From the NCBI GenBank assembly GCA_950097015.1, contig CATNEN010000001.1, forward strand, positions 713,501 to 777,500: a DNA stretch of 64,000 nt, given 5' to 3'. The translations under genes and the position numbers were made by a program. This DNA is from Macrostomum hystrix (taxonomy: Eukaryota > Platyhelminthes > Macrostomidae). Below the pieces are notes generated by a model. It searched no databases. It was given only the letters and a program-made list of their open reading frames with translations, and had not been told where the DNA came from. Positions 45,001-55,600 of this stretch are shown here, piece by piece; position 1 is the first letter of the stretch, and each line of letters opens with the position of its first letter.

Positions 45001-47107
45001 CAGACTCAAAACCACAAGAATACCAGACTCAAAACCATGAGAATACCAGACTAAAAAACACAAGAATACCAGACTCAAAACCACAAGAATACCAGACTCA
45101 AAACCATGAGAATACCAGACTTAAAACCACAAGAATCTCAGACTCAAAACCACAAGAATACCAGACTCAAAACCACAAGAATACCAGACTCAAAACCACA
45201 AGAATACCAGACTCAAAACCACAAGAATACCAGACTCAAAACCACAAGAATACCAGACTCAAAACCATGAGAATCCCAGACTAGAAAACACAAGAATCCC
45301 AGACTCAAAACCATGAGAATACCAGACTCAAAACCATGAGAATCCCAGACTAGAAAACACAAGAATCTCAGACTCAAAACCACAAGAACACCAGACTCAA
45401 AACCACAAGAATACCAGACTCAAAACCACAAGAATACCAGACTTAAAACCACAAGAATCTCAGACTCAAAACCACAAGAATCTCAGACTCAAAACCACAA
45501 GAATACCAGACTCAAAACCACAAGAATACCAGACTCAAAACCATGAGAATCCCAGACTAGAAAACACAAGAATACCAGACTCAAAACCATGAGAATACCA
45601 GACTCAAAACCATGAGAATACCAGACTCAAAACCACAAGAATCCCATACCAAAAAGCAAAAGAATCCTATACTCAAACCAACAAGAATCCTACACTCAAA
45701 ACCACAAGAATCCCAGACTTAAAACCACAAAATACCCTGAAACACATTTTTACGTTTACTGGTAAAACAAAGAACTCACTTATCAGCAGTATTGGCGCAC
45801 ACTTGCAACAATGGTGCCTGTTTTAGCGGCAATGGCAGAGTGGCCAAAACTTCAAGCGGCGGACCAGCCGGCGGAGGAGGAGGCGCCATAGAAAACGCGG
45901 ACGTGGAAGCTGACGCCGGCAGGGTCGAAGTAGTCAAGGAGGCGCTCACTGATGAGGCGGCAGTCAGGTCGATGACAGACGACGACGCGCCGCTTTGACG
46001 AAAACCCGACGCGGCGGCGGCGGCAGTTGCAGCGGAAACGCCGGCCGACAACGGGGTCCGAAATGATGATGATCCGACTGAGCCAGGATTTGTTTATGGC
46101 ATTTATTATCGGTTATTTATAAGATTATGGATGTCACGACTGAGGTCATGAGCCCGCACTGTTAGGTTTACAGTATGACAACATGTCATGACCGAAACCA
46201 TATGACGGACTATGACCTGAGATGCTGTACCCTATGACCTAAGATGCTGTACCCTATGACCTAAGATGCTGTACCCTATGACCTAAGATGCTGTACCCTA
46301 TGACCTAAGATGCTGTATCCTATGACCTAAGATGCTGTATCCTATGACCAAAGATGCTGTATCCTATGACTAGATTCTGCATCCTATGACCAAAGATGCT
46401 GTATCCTATGACTAGATTCTGCATCCTATGACCAAAGATGTTGTATCCTATGACTAGATTCTGCATCCTATGACCAAAGATGTTGTATCCTATCACCGAA
46501 GATACTGACTGAACAAAATTTTCAAAAACAATGTTACAATTGCGTTACCTGTCGCACTACCAACTCCAGCAAAGCTATTAGCTCGATTAGCGAAAGCTTT
46601 TGTGAACGGATTAACACTGACGCCGCCGACATATAGCCCAGCTGTATTTGAGCCAGTTGTCAAAATTGGATCAGTCTGCAACTGTTTGTCACATTTAATC
46701 TGCTTTCTCTTGGCCAATTCTCCTTCTAGATGTCTGCTAACAGCGCGCAGTCGCTTAATCTTTGACCGATGAATCTGGGATAATCGTTCGGCTTCTTCAG
46801 CAGCTTGCAGGGGTCGAACTAGGGCTCGCAATTCAGCTACTAGGCCTATGTGTTCCGATTTTAACAGGCTGTGATTAGTTGCTTGGCCATTGCAAAGCTT
46901 TGGAGTTTTTTTTACAGTGCTGCTGTTAGCAGGCTCGTTGCTATGCAAATTGCTATCATCCTCAACACCGTTTGATAAACACGGGTTGGAATCCTTGTTT
47001 AAATTATTATTTGCACCAGCCATTGAGAGAGAAGTGTTGGGCAAAGCCATGAAGCCAGTGCCCAAATTGGTGCTGCTCTGATTGCACTCAGGTAAGTCTG
47101 GGAGATG
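42044..47107 (-). CDS. ATF7IP: ATF7IP/MCAF (windei)-like chromatin cofactor, 3' part, three exons found
   Basis: Exons 47107-46549, 46077-45780 and 42374-42044 join in phases 1 and 2 to the TAA at 42046-42044. The first has a low-complexity start and a charged helical segment (AELRALVRPLQAAEEAERL, HRSKIKRLRAVSRHLEGELA), a likely coiled coil. The second is Ala/Ser/Pro-rich with SSSVIDLTAASS (VIDLT at 45962-45976), which fits a SUMO-interacting motif like that of ATF7IP. The last holds a fibronectin III domain (SAELHWTLRNPVS, DLRALPLPMRCQVG, CHFVLRAEDGKGRAG), close to the C-terminal FN3 of ATF7IP (ALPLPM is characteristic), then a Gln run and the stop. ATF7IP partners SETDB1 in H3K9 methylation and heterochromatin silencing. 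The first exon found enters in phase 0; upstream exons, possibly with the SETDB1-binding part, were not located. Intron 2 contains two unrelated minisatellites and a SINE. Confidence 0.8.
42400..43270. repeat. Minisatellite, 21-bp unit (GATTTTGATTCTTATCGATG)
   Basis: About 41 copies of GATTTTGATTCTTATCGATG plus G, with ACCGATGG, GTCGATGG, TTTTATTC and TTTCAATT variants. It begins only about 25 bases from the acceptor of the last ATF7IP-like exon (42374). The unit is seven codons, so frames stay open (DGILILT repeats, 293 codons); these are not genes. A block near 42740-42840 repeats near 42830-42930. Confidence 0.96.
43500..44285. repeat. Two and a half copies of a dispersed repeat of about 165 bp
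   Basis: Copy 1 at about 43500-43665 and copy 2 at about 43868-44036 share AACTGTTAACCAACAAA, TTTACGATGCTC and CCAAGACATTAGCCC, and end in GAATTTGACTATCTTGG. A shorter third copy (about 44209-44282) has CCAAGACATTAGCCCAC and GTGGAATTTGACTGTCT. They are about 75-85% alike by eye. The family is unknown. Confidence 0.7.
43728..43835 (-). mobile_element. SINE family 1 fragment
   Basis: GGCTGCGTACGGCTGTTCAG, ACACCCACCTTCAATTA and AGAGTTAAGTGTCTTGCTAA match family 1 (48119-48400) in the same orientation. The stretch with CCCAGCTGATGCTGGTACCC is deleted, and the tRNA-like head is absent. Confidence 0.75.
44285..45745. repeat. 1.45-kb array, 23-bp unit (ACCAGACTCAAAACCACAAG)
   Basis: About 63 copies of ACCAGACTCAAAACCACAAG plus AAT. 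Variants are TCCCAGACTC, CCATGAG, CTAGAAAACAC and TATCAG. It ends about 40 bases from the ATF7IP-like donor at 45780. This is the third array in the window with a 23-bp period, unrelated in sequence to the other two. Confidence 0.97.
46195..46500. repeat. Minisatellite, 22-bp unit (CCTATGACCTAAGATGCTGT)
   Basis: About 13 copies of CCTATGACCTAAGATGCTGT plus AC or AT. A longer composite with CTAGATTCTGCATCCTATG alternates from 46365 on. It occupies the intron between the first two ATF7IP-like exons found. Confidence 0.93.
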
Positions 47108-48109
47108 CTGAAAAATTGACAGTTTAAAAACAAGCATCCAATTAGTGTTATTAAATCAAAGTATTGAAAACCTATATCCACTTTGTTAATGCTCATTTAC
47201 TTAAAATACTGATTTAAAAAACTTTATTTCTTGTTAATAAGATTTCAAAGCTTATTGATTGATTTTTTCCATGAGTTTATTGGCTTATTAATTTAATCAA
47301 AATTATAATGATTTTTTTTCTTAATGCAATGTAATATCATATCTCTGAACAAGTTACTTGTAGCTGGCCTGCTCATAATGAAGCACAACAATTATGAAGA
47401 GTATGAATAATGTAATTGAGATAAGTGAAGGTGTGAGTTTCTCTCTGAAAGGGTTGCAAGTAGCTGTCTGCTGGCATGTTCCAGTGAAGTGATGCAACTC
47501 TGAAGGGAAAGTAATCTCAATGGAGTGAGAAGAGAAAAGTACTCACTGAACGAGCCACTAGTAATTGACATGCTTCAGCAAATCACAGTGACTCCGAAGG
47601 GGAGTTAATGGAGAGCAAGTAATGGGCTGTGGAGTGCCCTGTTTTGAATTGAATGAATTGCTGCAATTGGCAGCAGCAGTATCGGTGCTATTGTCAGCAA
47701 TCAAGGCAAGCAACCATGCATTGAGAACATGGCACAGATGCACAGCCAGCAACAGATTCTGCAACTGCGCCCTGCCCTGTGGCACACTAAAGCTGTCATG
47801 TGCCATGCAGCTGTCTGAGTCACCAGACCTATGAAAACAGCTGTATCTACCATCAGATTTTGTTGGGCAGAGGTCAGTGTGTTGGCAACTATCTCAATCC
47901 CAACAGTGGAGAATTATTGGCACACAACAAGAGCTCTTGTCCAACAGTATGGCATCCCCATTGAAAGGAGCCAGCACCAGCTGCTGCAATACCTTTCTGT
48001 GGCATTTCTGTGGCTTAATGAGGCCTTGTCATAGCAGGCTTAATTATGGCCTACAATTTGCACATTGGGCAATTGAGTCAGCATGGCCAATGCAATAGCA
48101 GTTCTGCAA
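47108..48109. other. Upstream part of the ATF7IP-like gene, no exon recognised
   Basis: Probably intron or 5' flank. The part at 47400-48060 differs in style (GAAGTGATGCAACTC, CAGCAGCAG-type words) and could be a repeat element. No further ATF7IP-type coding could be identified on the minus strand. Confidence 0.35.
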
Positions 48110-48118
48110 GATGCCTAT

Positions 48119-48400
48119 TGATTGATTACACCTGCCCCAATCGGGCCAGATGTGCAGCCGACAGCACAGCCGCAGCTGAAGGCTGCGTACAGCTGTTCAG
48201 TCCATGGACTGGGGGGCCACACCCACCTTCAATTATCCCAGCTGATGCTGGTACCCATTTAACAGCTGGGTGAACTGAAGCAATGCAGAGTTAAGTGTCT
48301 TGCTAAAGGACACAAATTGTTTCAGTGGAGTCGGGAATCGAACCCCCGACCTTTAAGTCGTTAGTCCAATGCCCTAACCACTAGGCTACAACCCCTCTTT
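48119..48400 (-). mobile_element. tRNA-derived SINE, family 1, full length
   Basis: On the minus strand it begins with a tRNA-like head (GAGGGGTTGTAGCCTAGTGG with an A box, GGTTCGATTCCCGACTCC with a B box). A central block with TGTCCTTTAGCAAGACACTT, ACTCTGCATTGCTTCAG and CACCCAGCTGTTAAATGGGT follows, resembling the conserved central domain known from invertebrate SINEs (Nin-DC type, from memory). A 3' part contains the 14-bp palindrome CAGTCCATGGACTG. The tail is (CAAT)n. It is flanked by GATGCCTAT at 48110-48118 and 48401-48409, a target-site duplication. The tRNA-like part is SINE-borne, not a functional tRNA gene. Confidence 0.88.
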
Positions 48401-48409
48401 GATGCCTAT

Positions 48410-49601
48410 ACTTTGGTTCAGAAGGCCATTGCCTCTGATGAAATAACAGTTTAGATTTGTCCCTAGACAAATTTGACACTAAATAAAGCACCATTGAAGA
48501 TAAAAACAACACTTCCTAAAAAGGTCTGTTAGACATAAATTTGCTATTGTAAAAGTAACATAAATCCACAACTTTTCCTTGTTGCTTTGCTACAAAGTTG
48601 TTCATATAATACTATATTTGCCAGAGGGCTATGAATACACTGTTAGATCTGTTGAACAAAAAAATAAATTATAAGTAGGGACTTCAGTGCGATTTTTGAA
48701 AATTTGAAAATGTTTTTTTCACGAATCATTTTGATAGACTGTTATCATAATATGAGCATATAAAGTCCTCACTTTAATCATTTGGTTCAGTAATAAAAGT
48801 TATTCTTGTAAAAATATTTTTTGCTTTTTTAAATCGCCAAAATATATTACAGAATGTGACCACTTCAATAAATTTTAAGAAAATATTTTTTCCTTTGCAA
48901 AGATCTTTTTAGTGTTACTGCCTTCGACTATTACTGCTACTGCCTACAGCATGGGCAGCTGTCTAGCTAAGGCTTGCGCCATGGAAACCTTGCTGGAAGC
49001 TGCCCAACATGATGCACCACTGACAATGATGACTTGAACTTGAGAACTTGAGACTGCGCTAGGCTAGGGCCTACCTACTAATCTAGAATAGGTCTACGCA
49101 ACACACAAAATTGCTAACAATGAATAGGATACATGGTACCGTAGGCCAGTAACAATTCAAAATAAATGCGCTGTACGTTTAAATACTAAATGCTAATTTT
49201 GCACTTATAATGGTAACTGCGCATGTGACGCTATTAATTGTTTGCAGCAAGTAAAGATGCACAGCAACAAGCAACACTACACGTATGATGAGTTTGCTGC
49301 ATTTTACTATTCGCTGTTCGCACACAATTTTGTTTATTTGTTACGAGTTTTCATGATAACAAATGTTTTGCAGGTTTACGCAAAAAATACAACGCTCTAG
49401 CAAGCTCTTCAAGAAATATATATTTTTAGTTGTTTTCTACATTGCATCTTTAATATTGTTACATTTTATGTCTTTATATATTTATCTCTATGCTACAATT
49501 TAAGCATTCGCCATTTTAACTGCGATGGCTAAGCAAAGATTCTCAAGTAATAAGATAAATTTTCCTAACAAATTTTGACGCGATTATCGCATGTGGAAGA
49601 C
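48410..49601. other. 5' flank of the intermediate filament gene
   Basis: AT-rich, with no coding exon. Transcription of the plus-strand intermediate filament gene should begin here; no clear TATA box stands out. Confidence 0.4.
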
Positions 49602-52600
49602 ATGGGTACTGAAAACAAAGCCTCCGACAAGGAAGAGCTGATTGATCTTAATGAAAGATTTCATTTTTATGTTCGCCGTGTTCGTCAGCTTCGCGATGAG
49701 TCGGATTTAGAGACATTTTACAAGTCGATTGCAACTCTGGAAGATGAAGTTAAAGAAGTTAAAAAGTCATATGAATCGGAAATCGCCAAGCTAAAGTGAG
49801 CTGTTTTTTACAGATATAGTATATTAAAAATTCTATCTACATTTTTCAAGCAAAGAAAAGTATACTAGATAGTTATATATAATCAAAATTAACTAAATAA
49901 CAAATAACAAAAACATATTGACGAATTAGAGTCTATAATGTTTTTAGCTGCGTAAAAGCTATTTAATAATTAGTGTTTTAATCGTTTCATCTGAATATTT
50001 TATTGTTGACATTTTTTAACTAAGTTAAAGTTGTAATTGCATACATATTGTATTACTATTTCTTTAAATCTTGCTAAACAGACAGAATGAATAATAAATT
50101 AAATTACTCGTACTTTCGTAATCAAACGCAAACTATTGTCTGCAAATATTGAATCTTGTAGTCTCAGATATTGAATCTGAATCGAATATATATTTAAAAT
50201 CAAAGACTTTTTTCTGACTAATTTATTTAGATATGCGATCGAGATTCTTAACCGTGAGAAGTCGGAAATGGAGAAGGACATCATCGCACGTAAAAACATG
50301 GAAGCTCATCTAAATGACCGGTTAGGCTTAATTCTAATTCTAAATCTATTTGGTTCAGTCGAAAATAAAATTGTTTTAAAAGCAATAAACTGGTTATTCT
50401 GTTTTAGTCTCAATGTCGAAGTGGATAAAACTCAGCGTTACGTTACTGAGATCAGCCACCTCAAGAATGAAATAGTTGACAAAGACTACCAGATTCGTGA
50501 GCTCAACATGAACCTTAACCAGGCTCACTACGACAATAGCGGCATGAAGAAAGATTTGGATGCCAAGACTCGCTTAGCTGAGGATCTAAAACGACAGTGA
50601 GTTTTTGCAATTCATCTTTCACTACTATTCTGACCTGCATCACCAGGACTAAGTAATCCCAGAGGTGTGAAACATGTATAAATTGTAGACTGGATCTAAG
50701 CAAGAGCGAGTACAAGGACACCACAAATCGGTTGCAGATTGTGGAAGAGAAACTATCTTTTCAGGAGTCTTTTACGGAGGAGGTGAGTGAATACGCTCCT
50801 GCAACTAAAATTGCGGCTTAGAAATGGCTGATAGGCCCTTTATCTTTAACTTCATTAGCAGTAGCACTATCAAGCGATTTTTCGCCCGTTTTTATACCAA
50901 GGGGAATTTTTTGGCAGCGTCTGAATGCTAACGGCGTTGGGTGGTGACTGATCAGTTGACAGACTAGGCGAGGGTGTCCTGTGTTTGAGCCTAATATTTA
51001 GGCTTTATCAGTGAAATTGGAGAAATTCGCGTCAGGGTGTCCATAGTGGCCTAGTTCCCTGTTGTAGCCCTTGAAGGTACAGCAAATCCGTCTAGATAAA
51101 GGTCGGTTGACCACAAAATCAGACCTTCGGCCAGAACCATTGATTATCTCGACGGTCTAAAGAGCTGGCGACTTGATTATTATTTCAAAAGATGTGCAAC
51201 AAAAAGTTGCCCCTGTTCTTCAGTGTGCTTGCGTTGCTCCATTCGGGTGCTGCACAAAAATTATCTGGAAGGGAAAATCCCCCCCTAGGTAGTTCTACTG
51301 TTAACGCTATATAAACTATTGTCAGAGAAAAGCTCTGCCCAACTAACCAACCACAACAATTGCATTCGAATAGCGCATGGGTGAGCTCAAGCGTCGCATT
51401 GAAACTTACCTGATGCAAATTGCCGAATTGGAGAACAAATGCGAACTCTCTGAGGCTCGGGAGGCCGCCTTTCCCGACAAACTGCGCCAAGTCAAAGAGG
51501 CTGCCGACGCCGATATTCGCAAATTTCAACGTGAAACAGAAGACTTCTACAAGGGCACCATCCAGACGCTGGAAGGCCAACTGGAAGAGGAGATTGGCGA
51601 GAACAAGAAGCTCCAGGGGGAAGTTGAACGACTCAACGATAAGATTGTGGAGTATCGCAATCAGGTGCGTTTCTATTATTTAACGAGCGAATACTTTAAA
51701 TAACAGATCCAGCCATGGACTTAGAAAATTCTGGGAATAATAGAAAATGATGACATTGTTTTAAATTACGAGCTAGTAATCTTGTACACATCAGTTTTGT
51801 GTAAAGTAAGATGCTTGGCTCTTTTGGGCTTTCGCGAACAAAACTATACGTGCTCACTTGGGGATGAGTGAAATTGCATGGCAGCAATGTCCATGAGCTC
51901 GATTCCGCGGTGAGGCCACAATCATTTTAGGACGCAGTCACGCAGAGAAGACTTTTGGGCTTGTCATACAATTATAGTCCTCGATAGCCTCCTTGATAGC
52001 CAACCTGAAAGGCTCACTGAGAGTGCCTGACGATGATGAGACGAAAGATGAAAGTCAGGGCAGATGTACACACTGTTCCCGTGGACATATTTGTGCGCCC
52101 GAATTCAGTCGAAAGGGCAGAATTGTCTTTCGCTGGTTCCAGGTCAACAGTCGCTAAACATTGTGCTCTCCTGTGCATATTGTTATCATTTTACCAGTTA
52201 AATGCGTTGCCACTTTACGCATCTATCCAACCAATATCCTACTATCCAGGTGACGGAGTTGAAGTCGCAGATCACAACCCTCGAGCAGCAGAAGCGCGTC
52301 CTAAACCAATCGCTCGAGTCAGAGCGGCACCAGAACACCTACGCTGTGAATGGACTGGAGAGAAAACTCAAAGAAGTTCAACAAGAGCTTCTGGCCAAAG
52401 TGAACGAGATGAGTCAGAAGCAGGACGTCAGCGCTTCGCTCAGGGCCGAGTTGGACGCGATGCGAGCGCTCATCGAGCAGGAGGAGACGCGCCTGGGCCT
52501 TCGTATCAGACCAGCCGCTCCAATAAACTTTCCTGGAGGCAGCAGTGGTAGTGTGCATCACAAGCAGGCCGCGGTTACGACAACAACCACAACGACTACG

Positions 52601-55600
52601 AGTGTTGTTGAAGCTGCGACATTTAAAAATATGGAGACGACTGCTACCGTCGTGGCGACAACGCAAGCGTCTGCTAAAACCGATGCCAACCTTGGCAACT
52701 CAACTCAAATAGCGTCGAATATGACCAAATCGGAGGTTCAGCACGAGATTGTAGAGCCGGAGCCCCAGCGACCGCAGTTGAAGCAACGCAACTCCGACTG
52801 GCAGAAGATGCGCTTCCTGGCTGAGGAGACACAAAAAGCAGGCAGTCGCGGCAGCGGCTCCTCCAACTGCAGCTCCCATGGCGACGAAGATCAGGCGGCG
52901 GCGATGCAGCTCGACCTGCAGAACGCTGTTTTTGCGTCCGGTGAGACGGGTGAGAACGCCGGCTACGATGAGCCGAAGACGCCACGCGACCGGGTCATCG
53001 GCCCGGTGGTGGCTGCTTCTGGTCCGGCTGGGACTGGAATGGCAGCCGTTGGTCCAGTGCGTGGCGCAGCCGTGCCGGACGGTCCGTCGCCTCCCAGGAC
53101 CGGTTCGAGTGAGCGCGTTTTTTTCTGTATTTCGAGAGTATGGAGTGGTAATTCTTCCCAAAGCTTTTACTAAATTTAAACTTCTAAAATAACGAAAAAA
53201 ATAGGCAAGCGACGTTCAGTGCGGAACGAAGGCGAAGGTCGCGACTACTTCGAAGAGATGTTCGAAGACATCGATGACAGGATGGACGCTGCTGCAACGC
53301 AGCCGATGCCACAGGAGTCAGGTGTGATGCAGTCAAGGTGAGAATTTTCGCCATTTTATTAACAAAGCATGCAAGCTTTTTGTGTCCAATTAAACGCTTT
53401 TTATGCTCGTATGTACACTCAAACCTCATTCTATTTGTTCCTTGCTTATAGGGCCGTCGAGTTTGAACAGAAGCATGTAAATGAAAGTCATTAATATTGT
53501 CGTCTTTTGAAATTTGCTCACGAAAAGTCCACAAAAAAGTTTTAAAGATTTTTTTCACAAGCTTTTTCAAAAACTTTAAATTTCGATTATCAGCTTTGTT
53601 TACTTTTTTCTTTTACCATTCGTACGAGTAGATCACAATGTTCTTTCCAGCGCCATTGGAGACATCAAGATTCTAGAGGTCAATCCGGAGGGAAAATTTG
53701 TCCGAGTGCTCAACGCCAATGAGAACATGGTGAGTTTATCAGCTAGAGGCCAGATAACAGAATGCACTTTATACTTATTATGAATATCCCAACATCCCAA
53801 TATCCCAACATCCCAATATCCCAACATCCCAATATCCCAACATCCCAATATCCCAACATCCCAATATCCCAACATCCCAATATCCCAACATCCCAATATC
53901 CCAACATCCCAATATCCCAACATCCCAATATCCCAACATCCCAATATCCCAACATCCCAATATCCCAACATCCCAATATCCCAACATCCCAATATCCCAA
54001 CATCCCAATATCCCAACATCCCAATATCCCAACATCCCAATATCCCAACATCCCAATATCCCAACATCCCAATATCCCAACATCCCAATATCCCAACATC
54101 CCAATATCCCAACATCCCAATATCCCAACATCCCAATATCCCAACATCCCAATATCCCAACATCCCAATATCCCAACATCCCAATATCCCAACATCCCAA
54201 TATCCCAACATCCCAATATCCCAACATCCCAATATCCCAACATCCCAATATACCAACATCCCAATATCCCAACATCCCAATATCCCAACATCCCAATATC
54301 CCAACATCCCAATATCCCAACATCCCAATATCCCAACATCCCAATATCCCAACATCCCAATATCCCAACATCCCAATATCCCAACATCCCAATATCCCAA
54401 CATCCCAACATCCCAATATCCCAATATCCAAACATCCCAATATCCCAACATCCCAATATCCCAACATCCGAAATCCCAATATCCCAACATCCCAATATCC
54501 CAACATCCCAACATCCCAATATCCCAACATCCCAATATCCCAACATCCTAACATCCCAACATCCCAATATCCCAACATCCCAATATCCCAATATCCCAAC
54601 ATACCAATATCCCAACATCCCAACATCCCAATATCCCAACATCCCAACATCCCAACATCCCAATATCCCAATATCCAAACATCCCAATATCCCAACATCC
54701 CAATATCCCAACATCCCAATATCCCAACATCCCAACATCCCAATATCCCAACATCCCAATATCCCAATATCCCAATATCCCAATATCCCAACATCCCAAT
54801 ATCCCAACATCCCAATATCCCAACATCCCAACATCCCAATATCCCAATATCCCAATATCCCAATATCCCAACATCCCAATATCCCAACATCCCAATATCC
54901 CAACATCCCAACATCCCAACATCCCAACATCCGAAATTCCAATATCCCAATATCCCAACATCCCAATATCCCAACATCCCAATATCCCAACATCCCAATA
55001 TCCCAACATCCCAACATCCCAATATCCCAACATCCCAATATCCCAACATCCCAATATCCCAACATCCCAATATCCCAACATCCAAATATCCCAACATCCC
55101 AATATCCCAACATCCCAATATCCCAACATCCAAATATCCCAACATCCCAATATCCCAACATCCCAATATCCCAACATCCCAATATCCCAACATCCCAATA
55201 TCCCAACATCCCAATATCCCAACATCCCAATATCCCAACATCCCAATATCCCAACATCCAAATATCCCAATATCCCAATATCCCAATATCCCAACATCCC
55301 AATATCCCAACATCCCAATATCCCAACATCCCAACATCCCAATATCCCAATATCCCAATATCCCAACATCCCAATATCCCAATATCCCAATATCCCAATA
55401 TCCCAACATCCCAATATCCCAACATCCCAATATCCGAAATTCCAATATCCCAATATCCCAACATCCCAATATCCCAACATCCCAATATCCCAACATCCCA
55501 ATATCCCAACATCCAAATATCCCAACATCCCAATATCCCAACATCCCAATATCCCAACATCCCAATATCCCAACATCCCAATATCCCAACATCCCAATAT

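Noticed and set aside
48325-48400. A tRNA gene on the minus strand
   Set aside because: The A and B boxes are present, but the acceptor stem does not pair, and the sequence continues into a SINE body flanked by a target-site duplication.
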